From NCBI RefSeq assembly GCF_000215995.1, contig NC_015680.1, forward strand, positions 1,563,160 to 1,627,159: a DNA stretch of 64,000 nt. Reading direction: 5' to 3'. This document shows, one piece after another, positions 43,001-51,858 of the stretch; within the stretch, counting starts at the first letter, position 1; each line of letters starts with the position of its first letter. The position numbers and the translations under genes are program-made. This stretch comes from Pyrococcus yayanosii CH1 (GTDB taxonomy: Archaea > Methanobacteriota_B > Thermococci > Thermococcales > Thermococcaceae). The notes under the pieces are model-generated. The model made no database searches and was not told the origin of the DNA. It worked only from the letters and a program-made list of their open reading frames with translations.

Positions 43001-44667
43001 AACTCACCACCCAACGAAGCCACTATGACACGAGCCGCTTTTCTAAAGACTCCCGACTCAGACACTCTCCTCTTAGCGTAGAAGTACAGCTCGTGGAGCC
43101 TCGTTAAGACACTTAGATCATCGAAGAAAGAAGCCCCCCTAAACATATCGAGGAGTTCTCTCGGTGTCGTAGACCTCGGGAGAGCGCCCATTCTGATTAG
43201 AAAGGAGTAGACAACTCTGTAAACCCGGAGAATGACTGGAACATTTTCAGGGGACACTTCCCAGCTCGACTGCTCAACCTTCCCTCCAACCTCCACCTCT
43301 CCTGGCAGATCCCTACCCCTCAAAAGCCGCCTAGCGAGCAGAATGACAAATAGGGCCACTAAAACAATGCCAATTCGTGAGGCATAGTTTATCGGTGATA
43401 CTGCCACGATTACCGTGTTCGAAGTGCTCGGCATATAAGCATCGTTCCCCCTGAAAATGGCATAAAGCTTAAGCTGACCCGGAACCCTTGGCGTAACGAA
43501 TATCTCAGCCCTTCCATTCACAAACACGCTCTCATAAGGCTCGTCATTCACATAGAGGGTTATGGGGTAAGAACCAGAGGCATTTACCGTTATTATGACC
43601 CGAAAGCTCTCTCCAACGTGCACAGACTCCGGAGCAGATATCGATAGGGGGAGCCAAAGCTTGGCCGGATAAACCGTCACATTTGCCGAGGTGGGCTCAT
43701 ATATTTCGTTCCCCGGAAAGATAAGAATAACGTCCATTGCCCTTTGAAGACCCTCAAACTGGAAGGAGAAAGAACCATCATCCCCAGTTACCGTGGATTT
43801 ATTCTCTCCTGGGGCAATCAAGTACACGGGAGCACCCTGGACAGGCCTGTTAAGCTCGTCCATCAAGAACCCTAAAACCTGAGAATCCGTCGCTCCCGAG
43901 ATTAGAAAGTAGGTCCCGAGCCTCGAGACGTTAACATAGAGAGTATTGGACCTCACCGTTTTACTACCGTTCACGGCCGTGCAAAAGATTTCATGAACGC
44001 CAGGCTCTTGGAAAGCGTAATTGATATTCAAGACCCCACCCTTAGGAAACGCTTCCACCTCGCCACCGTCGACAAAAAGCTGAACGTCCTTGAGACCCTC
44101 CGCGTAAACTATAATGGTAACGTTCTGGAAAACCACAGGTTCCTGAGGATAAATAAACACCCTGAACTCCGAGACCTCCATCTTAGCCCTCATGATTGAT
44201 TCATACTTATCCAAGAAAGCGGACAATCTTCCCACCGTGTCAAGAACCTCGCTCGTATTAAGGGGAAGGGCTCTCAAAAGGACGAAAAGTCTTCCAAGAC
44301 TCGCCCTCGCGACCTCCAAGTATGCCCTCGCCCTCACATAATCCCCCGCATCCACGGCCTCCTTCATCCCCCTAACTGCGAAAGACAGTTCCAAAAGCTC
44401 ATCGGACAAGTCAACGAACCTTCCAGCGAGTTCCATAGCGTCAGGGCTTCCCCCATAGAGATACACCTCCCGGTAAGTGGCGTTGGCAATCATGCTGAGA
44501 TTAAGGGCTAGGGGGAGAGCATCCTCCCCTTCGGCAAGCGCCGCGAGAACACCATCTACTCGAACCAGCATCTCACCGAAATAGTCCTTCAGACCCTCAT
44601 CGAGTGCCTCGGAAACTCCCGAAAAGGCTACCAAGATGAGGAGGAACGGGACGATTCGCCTCATCAT
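42997..44667 (-). CDS. secreted/membrane protein with Ig-like repeats and C-terminal DUF4129
   Basis: About 556 residues from the ATG at 44667; ATG 44676 is in frame but would lie very close to the predicted transcript start. Signal peptide MMRRIVPFLLILVAFSGVSEA. A helical region is at about 30-165. Beta-sandwich domains lie between 165 and 430, including a carboxypeptidase-regulatory-like domain (SQVLGFLMDELNRPVQGAPV). One membrane segment is near 440-460, and the cytoplasmic tail contains a DUF4129-like LHELYFYAKRRVSESG. First gene of the operon that continues through moxR to the AglB-like gene. Confidence 0.78.
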   Translation of the reverse strand: MMRRIVPFLLILVAFSGVSEALDEGLKDYFGEMLVRVDGVLAALAEGEDALPLALNLSMIANATYREVYLYGGSPDAMELAGRFVDLSDELLELSFAVRGMKEAVDAGDYVRARAYLEVARASLGRLFVLLRALPLNTSEVLDTVGRLSAFLDKYESIMRAKMEVSEFRVFIYPQEPVVFQNVTIIVYAEGLKDVQLFVDGGEVEAFPKGGVLNINYAFQEPGVHEIFCTAVNGSKTVRSNTLYVNVSRLGTYFLISGATDSQVLGFLMDELNRPVQGAPVYLIAPGENKSTVTGDDGSFSFQFEGLQRAMDVILIFPGNEIYEPTSANVTVYPAKLWLPLSISAPESVHVGESFRVIITVNASGSYPITLYVNDEPYESVFVNGRAEIFVTPRVPGQLKLYAIFRGNDAYMPSTSNTVIVAVSPINYASRIGIVLVALFVILLARRLLRGRDLPGEVEVGGKVEQSSWEVSPENVPVILRVYRVVYSFLIRMGALPRSTTPRELLDMFRGASFFDDLSVLTRLHELYFYAKRRVSESGVFRKAARVIVASLGGEL

Positions 44668-44683
44668 ATGTGCCATCCGGACA

Positions 44684-44697
44684 AACCTTTTAAGGTT
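44684..44697. promoter_or_regulatory. palindromic TATA region serving both directions
   Basis: AACCTTTTAAGGTT is a perfect 14-base palindrome in the 57-base gap between divergent genes. It lies 17-30 bases from the minus-strand start at 44667 and 28-41 bases from the plus-strand GTG at 44725. Because it reads the same on both strands, one TBP site could drive both transcripts. Confidence 0.5.
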
Positions 44698-44724
44698 GTT
44701 GGTCTATCTGGGGCGGGAGGAAAT

Positions 44725-45465
44725 GTGAAGAGAAAAGACATAATCTCGGGAATACTAATAGCTTTTGGCCTCGTCCTTACCGTGACAGGCTTTCTGAAGG
44801 CCGAGGTTAGATGGGAGAACCTTGGCTTGGCGGCCGTCATACTGGGGCTCGTCGTAGCTACCATAAAGCCCTCCAACCTAGTGAAAGCCGAAACCGCATC
44901 CCTCCTCCTCTCAGGATACCATGAGACGATGACAAACCTTCTGAGGGGGCTCTCGCTTGAGGGAAACGCAGTTTATCTTCCTCCCTACGGGAACTTGCCC
45001 AAGGGAGGCCTCTTCGTTCCGCTTAGAGAGGATTTTGACCTTGATCCAGCAAGGCTCTCTGAGGATGAACCCTTCGTCACGAACGTCCCCACGGAGAAAC
45101 AAATGGGCCTTCTCCTGAAGCCGCCCGGTGCTGAACTCTTGGAGAAGTTCGAGGAGCACCTTGAAGGCCCAGTGACGAGTATAGCAGAACTTGAAGGGGC
45201 AGCAGGAGCCGTGCTGAAGACACTTGGCTTAGCGGACAGGGTGTACATAGAGGAAGGGGAAGAAACCATAAAGATCATAATCCAACCCCAACAATGCCAC
45301 TTCTCAGAAGCCTGCACGAAAGTGGCCTGTCCAATATGCTCTTCCATCCTCCTAGGCCTCACCAAGGCCACCGGAAACGTGATAACCGTTGGGGCAATCG
45401 AAAAAAAGGACTACGGCATCGAGATCATGGCCAGAAAGCTCGGAGGGATAGAAAAATGGATGTAG
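44725..45465 (+). CDS. membrane protein with cysteine-rich C-terminus
   Basis: 246 residues from the GTG at 44725, five bases after GGGAGG. Two membrane segments lie at about 5-50, then a soluble domain. Near residues 200-225 the sequence is QCHFSEACTKVACPICSSIL, with spacing C-x6-C-x4-C-x2-C, which could bind zinc or an iron-sulfur cluster. I do not recognise the family. The next gene starts inside its 3' end (overlap 10 bases). Confidence 0.72.
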   Translation: MKRKDIISGILIAFGLVLTVTGFLKAEVRWENLGLAAVILGLVVATIKPSNLVKAETASLLLSGYHETMTNLLRGLSLEGNAVYLPPYGNLPKGGLFVPLREDFDLDPARLSEDEPFVTNVPTEKQMGLLLKPPGAELLEKFEEHLEGPVTSIAELEGAAGAVLKTLGLADRVYIEEGEETIKIIIQPQQCHFSEACTKVACPICSSILLGLTKATGNVITVGAIEKKDYGIEIMARKLGGIEKWM

Positions 45466-45698
45466 AGGACTACATAGTGCTCTTCCTAGCAATCTGGACG
45501 TTAACGTCTACCCTAACAGCCAAGACCGTAGACGTCTTCCTCACCCTAACCCTCATAGGCCTCCTGATAACCCTCGAGGTCGGAAGCCTCTTCCTCTCTA
45601 AGGAGCAGAAGGAAAGCTTAAAGCCCCTCATCGAGTTACTCCTTGTGATATTCGCCCTCATAGTCATGAAGAAAGTCTACGACGTGCTCGCCGGGTGA
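45456..45698 (+). CDS. small membrane protein
   Basis: 80 residues from the ATG at 45456, overlapping the preceding stop. Three hydrophobic segments (YIVLFLAIWTL, FLTLTLIGLLITLEV, LIELLLVIFALIVM). Placed between the cysteine-rich membrane protein and the DUF1616 gene in one transcript. Family and function not recognised. Confidence 0.72.
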   Translation: MDVEDYIVLFLAIWTLTSTLTAKTVDVFLTLTLIGLLITLEVGSLFLSKEQKESLKPLIELLLVIFALIVMKKVYDVLAG

Positions 45699-45708
45699 GG
45701 GAGTAGCT

Positions 45709-46713
45709 ATGGGAAAGCCAGAAGGCTGGAAGAGCTATTGGGACCTGCTGACGATAATCGGCCTATCGCTCCTCCTCGACCTGATCATAGTCTTAGCCCC
45801 CGAGAGTCTCCTCAGAAAAGCCCTCGGCCTATCCTTCGTGCTTTTCTTCCCGGGCTACGTCTTCGTGACGGCCCTATTCCCCGAGAAAAAGGAGCTCGAC
45901 AACCTAGAGCGGCTGGCCCTCAGCTTCGGCCTCAGCATAGCCCTCGTCCCCCTCATAGGACTAGCCCTGAATTACACGCCCTGGGGAATACGTCTAACCC
46001 CGATACTAGTCAGCCTGACCATATTCAACGTCACCTTCGCCCTCATAGCGATACACAGGAGAAAGAACGCCATAAACCCATGGATACCTTGGATAACCAT
46101 CGAGGACATCAAAAGGGAGCTCGAATGGGAGGAGGCAAGTAAGCTGGACAAGGCCTTAACGGTAATCTTAATCGGAGCGATAATAGCCTCCTTCGGCGTC
46201 CTCTCCTACGTAATAACCAATCCCAAACCTGGAGAAGCATTCACAGAATTTTACATCCTTGGACCAAAAGGCAAAGCGGCCGACTACCCCACCGAACTAT
46301 TCGTCGGGGAGAACGGTACGGTTATAATTGGCATAGTGAACCACGAGCACCGCAACGTCACCTACTACGTCGAGATATGGCTCGTCAACCTGACCTACAA
46401 TTTCACGACCAACCAAACGTTCATCCACGAAATGTACCTCATGCACCGATTTAACGTGACCCTTCCCAATGTCCCAGTCAACATCGAAGGCAACTGGACT
46501 CCTCAATTCGAAACTAACTACACATTTTCTATAAATAGGCCAGGGAAATGGCAAGTCTGGTTCCTGCTGTTTAAGGATAGAGAACCCGCGATCCCAATGG
46601 AGTGCCTCAAAGGTGAAAACTGCGCCCAAACGGAATCCTGGAGAATCCTCGAGGCAATAAACGGAACGATACAAAGCCTGAAACTTAACGTCAATGTCAA
46701 GGAACTTGGCTGA
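45709..46713 (+). CDS. DUF1616 membrane protein
   Basis: 334 residues. Four membrane segments in the first 115 residues include LGLSFVLFFPGYVFVTALFP, the conserved DUF1616 segment. A fifth membrane segment lies at about 150-170, then an extracellular beta-rich domain of about 150 residues (IVNHEHRNVTYYVEIWLVNL) with several N-x-S/T sequons that AglB could modify. DUF1616 genes often lie beside surface-glycan or surface-fibre genes. It is followed by a separately promoted fibre-like gene. Confidence 0.82.
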   Translation: MGKPEGWKSYWDLLTIIGLSLLLDLIIVLAPESLLRKALGLSFVLFFPGYVFVTALFPEKKELDNLERLALSFGLSIALVPLIGLALNYTPWGIRLTPILVSLTIFNVTFALIAIHRRKNAINPWIPWITIEDIKRELEWEEASKLDKALTVILIGAIIASFGVLSYVITNPKPGEAFTEFYILGPKGKAADYPTELFVGENGTVIIGIVNHEHRNVTYYVEIWLVNLTYNFTTNQTFIHEMYLMHRFNVTLPNVPVNIEGNWTPQFETNYTFSINRPGKWQVWFLLFKDREPAIPMECLKGENCAQTESWRILEAINGTIQSLKLNVNVKELG

Positions 46714-46721
46714 ATTACGAA

Positions 46722-46754
46722 AATTTTTTAAACCCCTACGACTACTTATAGTAG
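46722..46754 (+). promoter_or_regulatory. promoter and dyad of the TasA-like gene
   Basis: CGAAAATTTTTTAAAC (BRE/TATA) is about 45 bases before the ATG at 46776, followed by CTACT-TAT-AGTAG (46742-46754) near the expected transcript start and then a CCTGGAGGGG ribosome site. A dedicated strong promoter fits an abundant surface protein. Confidence 0.5.
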
Positions 46755-46775
46755 AAAGTTCCTGGAGGGGTAAAA

Positions 46776-47351
46776 ATGAAAAAGTCGTTAGTCTTAATGG
46801 TGGTGCTGACTATCATTCTTGCGGCCTCTTGGGGAACGGCAACCTTCAGGGATGTAGCAAAGTCAGAGGGCAACACCATCTCCACGGGAGAATTCAACAT
46901 CAAGATAAGCAAGAGCGGTGAAAGGTTCTACGACGACCTAAGGCTCTTCACGGTGAAGGCACTAAAGCCCGGAGACGAAACTACAATAACCTTCTACGTG
47001 AAGAACCAGGGAGACATCCCCGTGTCCAGAATAATCATGAACATAACCGTGCAGGACATCGAGAATAAGATGTCACCAGCCGAGAAGGAAGTAGACAACA
47101 CACCCGACGTTGGAGAGCTGAGCAAACACCTTAGGATAACCAGCTTCCTCGCCGGAAACACCAGACTCCCAGAAGTCGAAGGCAAGACACTCGCCGAAAT
47201 CAGGGGAAGGCCAATAACCATATTCTCAGGCAGGCTGGAAGAAGAGGAGATACTAAAGGTCATCATAAAAGTAAAGTTGGACGAGAACGCGGGGAATGAG
47301 TGCCAGACGGACAGCGTTAATGTGGACATAAAGCTGATAGCCGAGCAGTAG
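46776..47351 (+). CDS. probable TasA/camelysin-like secreted fibre protein
   Basis: 191 residues. Signal-anchor [20 protein letters not shown] is followed directly by [20 protein letters not shown], the F-x-D-x-x-x-S-x-G-N-x-x-x-x-G pattern typical of SipW-dependent signal regions in TasA/CalY proteins. The rest is beta-rich with [18 protein letters not shown], as in bacterial TasA and archaeal bundling pilins. No metalloprotease HExxH is present. Expected to be exported and possibly assembled into fibres. Assignment rests on pattern recognition; no dedicated signal peptidase gene is seen in the window. Confidence 0.6.
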   Translation: MKKSLVLMVVLTIILAASWGTATFRDVAKSEGNTISTGEFNIKISKSGERFYDDLRLFTVKALKPGDETTITFYVKNQGDIPVSRIIMNITVQDIENKMSPAEKEVDNTPDVGELSKHLRITSFLAGNTRLPEVEGKTLAEIRGRPITIFSGRLEEEEILKVIIKVKLDENAGNECQTDSVNVDIKLIAEQ

Positions 47352-47382
47352 CGCTTATAAGCAGGCCAACCCACCATCCAAC

Positions 47383-48378
47383 ATGCTCTACGTGGAGCTG
47401 TTAGGCCTCCTACCCGACATGGCAAGGGCAGAAGTAAAGGCCCTCCTCGAAATCGCCGGAGAGGGCCAGATAGTCGGGAGGGACTACCTCCTCCTTGCCC
47501 TTAAAGGTAGCTCCTCCCTCTTTCCCTTTCTGGAGAGGCTCGGAATGGCCCACGAATACGGCCTCCTGCTATTCTCGGCCGGGGACGTTGAGGAACTCCT
47601 CTCGAAGGCCAGAGAGATAGAATGGCCTGCCCTGATAAAGGGCACCTTCGCCGTCCGCAGGGAAATCATGATCAACTGCCGTCACGATGTCGAAGGAATC
47701 GAAAGAAAGCTTGGAGCGATAATACACGGGCAGGGGCTTAGCGTGAACCTCTCAAAACCCGACACCACAGTCAGAGTCTACTGCGGTGAAAGTCTCTGGC
47801 TTGGCGTTAGGGCCCGGCTCTTCAAGGGAAAGGAGTTCGACACGAGAAAGGCGGACAGGCGGCCTTTCTCGAGGCCCATAGCCCTCCCGCCGAGACTCGC
47901 CAGGGCGATGGTGAACCTTAGCAGGGCCAAAAGAGAACTGCTCGACCCCTTCATGGGGACCGGTGGAATGCTTATAGAGGCGGGTCTCATGGGGCTAAAG
48001 GTCTACGGGGTGGACATAAGGCCCGACATGGTCGAGGGGGCCAAAATTAACCTAGAGCACTATGGTATAAAGGATCACGTCCTGAAGGTTGGGGACGCAA
48101 CAAAGCTCAAAGAGCTATTCCCAGACAAGACCTTCGAGGCCATAGCAACCGATCCTCCCTATGGCTCCTCAACGACCCTTCCCATGGCCAGGGACGAACT
48201 CTACAGGAGAGCCCTTGAGAGCATGGCCGAAGTTCTAGAAGGTTACCTCGCGATAGCCTTTCCCGCGGACTTCGATGCCGTGAGCGCCGCCGAGGACATT
48301 GGATTTAAGGTTATCGAGAGGTTTTACCAGAGGGTTCACTCCTCCCTAGCCCGGTACTTCTACGTGATGAAGACCTAA
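47383..48378 (+). CDS. trmG10: tRNA (guanine10-N2)-dimethyltransferase
   Basis: 331 residues. N-terminal THUMP domain (about 45-145) followed by a Rossmann methyltransferase: [19 protein letters not shown] is motif [15 protein letters not shown] the acidic loop and [10 protein letters not shown] the catalytic D-P-P-Y. It matches archaeal Trm-G10, which makes m2G/m22G at position 10 of tRNA. It has a TATA-like GCTTATAAGC at about 47352 and ends overlapping the converging VapC gene by four bases. Confidence 0.92.
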   Translation: MLYVELLGLLPDMARAEVKALLEIAGEGQIVGRDYLLLALKGSSSLFPFLERLGMAHEYGLLLFSAGDVEELLSKAREIEWPALIKGTFAVRREIMINCRHDVEGIERKLGAIIHGQGLSVNLSKPDTTVRVYCGESLWLGVRARLFKGKEFDTRKADRRPFSRPIALPPRLARAMVNLSRAKRELLDPFMGTGGMLIEAGLMGLKVYGVDIRPDMVEGAKINLEHYGIKDHVLKVGDATKLKELFPDKTFEAIATDPPYGSSTTLPMARDELYRRALESMAEVLEGYLAIAFPADFDAVSAAEDIGFKVIERFYQRVHSSLARYFYVMKT

Positions 48379-48713
48379 TCAACGAGCTCAAGTTTTAGCT
48401 CTGGAACAACTTCCTTGATGTATTCAAAGTGTCTATCTTTCGTGACCAAAACAAGACCCCTTCTAATAGCAACTGCCGCAACGATAATATCAACCCTAGG
48501 AATCGGGGTGCCCCTCTTCATCAACTCTTCTGAAATTCTGAACGCAAGTTTGTATTCTTTCTTCGAGGGATACAGAACTTTGAGGCCGAGCAAGGCCCCC
48601 TTAGGATACTCAACAAGGTTTATCACCGTCGTGCAACCTTCCAACAGGAGCTTTCCTTTCTTCTTAGCCTCTATCAGGACGTTCGTGTCGTAAAGCTTGC
48701 TAAACGCCTCCAT
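48375..48713 (-). CDS. VapC-type PIN-domain toxin
   Basis: 112 residues. [20 protein letters not shown] has the first acid, INLVEYPKG the second, and [28 protein letters not shown] the last two, so it appears complete but short. Overlaps the antitoxin gene by 40 bases and the converging trmG10 by four. Confidence 0.87.
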   Translation of the reverse strand: MEAFSKLYDTNVLIEAKKKGKLLLEGCTTVINLVEYPKGALLGLKVLYPSKKEYKLAFRISEELMKRGTPIPRVDIIVAAVAIRRGLVLVTKDRHFEYIKEVVPELKLELVD

Positions 48714-48958
48714 TCCGCCCCCCTCATCTTTTTATAGTATTCCTCAGCCTTCTCGTCAGGTATGCTTTCAAGCTCTTTTAGGAACTCTTTCCCAAATTCC
48801 TCAAGAAACTCCTCACTTGATTCTTCAAGCTTACTTTCTTCCAACATTTCTAAATACTCCACTATCGCCCTCCTCGCAACCTCGCTCCACTTAATCTCCT
48901 TGTACCTCTTCATCCTCTCGTACACATCCTCCGGAATCGACAGCGTTATGTTTGGCAT
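48674..48958 (-). CDS. VapB-type antitoxin
   Basis: 94 residues from the ATG at 48958 ([20 protein letters not shown]). Ribbon-helix-helix N-terminus with [18 protein letters not shown], then a long acidic helix. Upstream, between 48960 and 48995, CACAC- and GTGTG-rich stretches (CACACCCACA ... TGTGTGCC) give a loose dyad that may be the operator. The gene is oriented away from the RecJ-like gene at 49136. Confidence 0.85.
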   Translation of the reverse strand: MPNITLSIPEDVYERMKRYKEIKWSEVARRAIVEYLEMLEESKLEESSEEFLEEFGKEFLKELESIPDEKAEEYYKKMRGAEWRRLASFTTRTS

Positions 48959-49135
48959 GACACACACCCACATATTTACTGTGTGCCCACACATTTAAGT
49001 GTTTTTTCTTTTACCTGATGTCAAGGCCGCAAGGGCTCATCACCTACCCATGGCCCCAGTACCCGAATCGGGAAAGATTAAAATATTTGCCCCATCCCAT
49101 CAGGTGTAGCGTGAGTATGGTGGGGAGGTGAGCTC

Positions 49136-51361
49136 ATGGCAGTCAAGGATTGCCCTGAATGCGACGGGGCGGGCAAAATCAAGGTGGGCGAGAAGGAGTG
49201 CGAAGTGTGTGGCGGCTGGGGGTACGTTCCCGCTGACTTCAAGCTCTCGGAGCACTTGAAGGGCTACCGCAACCTCGAACACTTCGGTGTGGACGAGCAA
49301 GTCGACGAGATACCTTGTCCAGAATGCCACGGCAAGGGAGTCGTCCCAGTTTACGATACCTGCCCCACATGCGGTGGGACGGGTAAGGTTCTTGCGTGTG
49401 ACATCTGTGGCCGCGTAAAAGAGCCCTGGGAGCCGGGCATGGAGACGACATGGGTTTGTCCTGAGTGCGAGAGGAAGTTCAAGGTGGTCTACGTCCTGGA
49501 CAACGCTTGCGACTACGAGGACGTCGAGATAGGGAGCTACTACAAGGGCATAATCGACAGGGTGGAGAGGTTCGGCGTCTTCGTAAGGCTTAACAAGCAC
49601 GTCCTCGGCCTGATAAAGAAGAAGGACCTCCTAGGCAAGAGGGAGTACGTCCCGGGCCAGGAGATAATCGTCCAGGTCCTCGACGTGAGGCCCGACAAGA
49701 GGGAGATAGACTTCTTGGAGGCCCCGCTGACGAAATACAGAGAAGTCCATGTCAAGAAAGAACTCCCAGTCACTGAAATCAGCCAGCTCAACGAGGGAAT
49801 GGCCGGCAAGACCGTTAAGATAAGGGGCAAGGTTACACAAATACAGGTGACCGGCGGTCCAACGGTCTTCACTCTAACAGATGGAACGGGCATAACTTGG
49901 GCGGCCGCCTTTGAAGCGCCAGGAGTGAGGGCCTATCCTAACATAAACGTGGGAGACATAGCCGAGGTCATAGGAAAGGTCTCCTTCCATGCGGGCAAGA
50001 TCCAGATAGAAGTCATAGACATGGCGAGACTCTGGGGGCCAGAGGCCGCGGAAGTCAAGAGGAAGATTGAAGAGGAACTCGACAGGAAGGCCCAGCCTGA
50101 AGATATCGGCTTCCTCGTCCAGAGCGAGGTTTTAGAGAAACTCAAGCCCAAGATTATGAAGGCTGCCTTCATGATTAGGAGAGCTATATTCGAGGGAAGG
50201 CCCATACTCCTGAGGCATCACGCGGACACTGATGGTTACACCGCAGGGGTAGCCCTTGAAACTGCAATAGTCCCGCTCATAGAGAGCGTGGCACCCGATC
50301 CAGACGCCAGGTGGCACCTATTCAAGAGGAGACCGAGCAGGGCCCCCTTCTACGAGCTTGAGGATGTGCTCAAGGACATAATCTTCATGATGGAGGACCA
50401 CATGCGGTTCGGCGACGAGCTTCCCCTAATAGTTATCGTTGACAACGGGGGAACGAGCGAGGACATACCTGCATACAAGAGACTGAAAGCCTATGGGGTG
50501 CAGATTGTCGTCATAGACCACCACGACCCCCGGGACTGGATAAGCAATGACAGGGCTGCAGTAGACGAATACATAGATGTCCACGTGAATCCGCACCACG
50601 TCAAGCGCGGCTACTACGAGCTCACAGCAGGGATGCTGGCTACGGAGGTGGCTCGCTACGTGAATCCTGCCGTTGAAGACAAGATAAAGCACCTTCCAGC
50701 CATAGCTGGGACCGGAGACAGGAGTAAAGCCCCAGAGTTCTACCAGTACCTAAAGTACGCGAAGGAAAAGGGCCTTGACGAGGAGGACCTGAAGAGGATA
50801 TCCGAGGTGATAGACCACGAGGCCTACTTCTGGAAGTTCATGGACGGCCGCGGAATAATCGAGGAGATACTCCTCATCACGGGCAATCTCGAAAGGCATA
50901 GGAAGCTCGTGAACGGCATATACCCAGAAGTCAAAGAGAAGCAGGAGCGCGTCCTGAGGGCGGTTCTCCCGCACGTCAAGAGCGTCGTCCTTCCGAACGG
51001 GATAAGGTTCAACACGATAGACGTCGAGCTCTACGCCCCGAAATTCGACTACCCGAGCCCCGGCAAGCTGTCCGGCCTCATACATGACCACTTCAAGGAC
51101 CAGTACGGTGAAGACAGCCCAATTCTAACCCTCGCCTACGGACCTGACTTTGCCGTCGTCAGGGCATCCGACGGTATGGCCCTGTATGGCTTCGACCTAA
51201 ACGCCATAGTCAAGGTCCTTCAGGAGCGCCTTCCGGACGCGGGCGTCGAGGGAGGCGGCCACAGCTATGCTGGCTCCATAAAGTTCTTCGAGGGTAAGCG
51301 TAAAGAGGTCCTCGAGGCCCTCGCGAAAGAGGTGCTCAAGCTGAAGAGGGTTGCCCAATGA
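49136..51361 (+). CDS. RecJ-like DHH phosphoesterase with zinc, S1 and OB domains
   Basis: 741 residues. The N-terminus has several DnaJ-type C-x2-C-x-G-x-G elements (CPECDGAGKI, CEVCGGWGY, CPTCGGTGK). An S1 domain (YYKGIIDRVERFGVFVRL) is at about 140-200 and an OB fold (VTQIQVTGGPTVFTLTDGTG) at about 225-300. The DHH domain starts near 355 with HHADTDGYTAG, then VIDHHDPRDW and GTGDRSK, and a C-terminal DHHA1 region has EGGGHSYAGS. A complete catalytic set. Probably acts on single-stranded nucleic acid in the cytoplasm. It overlaps carS by four bases. The ATG follows GGGGAGGTGAG. Confidence 0.9.
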   Translation: MAVKDCPECDGAGKIKVGEKECEVCGGWGYVPADFKLSEHLKGYRNLEHFGVDEQVDEIPCPECHGKGVVPVYDTCPTCGGTGKVLACDICGRVKEPWEPGMETTWVCPECERKFKVVYVLDNACDYEDVEIGSYYKGIIDRVERFGVFVRLNKHVLGLIKKKDLLGKREYVPGQEIIVQVLDVRPDKREIDFLEAPLTKYREVHVKKELPVTEISQLNEGMAGKTVKIRGKVTQIQVTGGPTVFTLTDGTGITWAAAFEAPGVRAYPNINVGDIAEVIGKVSFHAGKIQIEVIDMARLWGPEAAEVKRKIEEELDRKAQPEDIGFLVQSEVLEKLKPKIMKAAFMIRRAIFEGRPILLRHHADTDGYTAGVALETAIVPLIESVAPDPDARWHLFKRRPSRAPFYELEDVLKDIIFMMEDHMRFGDELPLIVIVDNGGTSEDIPAYKRLKAYGVQIVVIDHHDPRDWISNDRAAVDEYIDVHVNPHHVKRGYYELTAGMLATEVARYVNPAVEDKIKHLPAIAGTGDRSKAPEFYQYLKYAKEKGLDEEDLKRISEVIDHEAYFWKFMDGRGIIEEILLITGNLERHRKLVNGIYPEVKEKQERVLRAVLPHVKSVVLPNGIRFNTIDVELYAPKFDYPSPGKLSGLIHDHFKDQYGEDSPILTLAYGPDFAVVRASDGMALYGFDLNAIVKVLQERLPDAGVEGGGHSYAGSIKFFEGKRKEVLEALAKEVLKLKRVAQ

Positions 51362-51858
51362 TCCTCGATGCCCTCTGGTACATCCTCCCCGCATACTTAG
51401 CCAACTCCTCCCCGGTCATCTTCGGCGGTGGGGCTCCAATAGACTTCGGCAGGAACTTCGTGGACGGAAGAAGAATATTCGGCGACGGAAAGACATGGAG
51501 GGGATTCTTCGGCGGCCTAACAGCAGGAACGCTGATAGGTATAATCCAGTATTTTTTGAGGCCATACTACTACGGCTCCCTCAAACTGGCAATCAAATTG
51601 TCTTTTCTTCTGGCGCTTGGAGCCCTTGTAGGCGATTTAATCGGAAGCTTCATAAAAAGACGGTTAAACATGCCAAGGGGCTATCCTGCGGTCGGTCTCG
51701 ACCAGTGGGGCTTTCTAATAACGGCCCTAATCTTCGCGTACCCCGTTAAGACAATCCCGACTGGACAGGTTCTTTTCCTCCTTGCCATCACACCGGTAAT
51801 CCACTGGGCGGCCAACGTCTTCGCATACAAAATGGGGTGGAAAGATGTCCCCTGGTAG
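51358..51858 (+). CDS. carS: CDP-archaeol synthase
   Basis: 166 residues with four or five membrane segments. NSSPVIFGGGAPIDFGRNF, GDGKTWRGFFGG and FLITALIFAYPV-like segments are characteristic of CarS, which transfers CMP from CTP to 2,3-di-O-geranylgeranylglyceryl phosphate in archaeal lipid synthesis. Coupled to the RecJ-like gene by a four-base overlap. It converges on a decayed ATPase gene. Confidence 0.93.
   Translation: MILDALWYILPAYLANSSPVIFGGGAPIDFGRNFVDGRRIFGDGKTWRGFFGGLTAGTLIGIIQYFLRPYYYGSLKLAIKLSFLLALGALVGDLIGSFIKRRLNMPRGYPAVGLDQWGFLITALIFAYPVKTIPTGQVLFLLAITPVIHWAANVFAYKMGWKDVPW

Noticed and set aside
47352-47382. rRNA genes or an origin of replication in the right half
   Set aside because: No rRNA-like sequence, origin repeats or Cdc6/Orc1 gene were seen.
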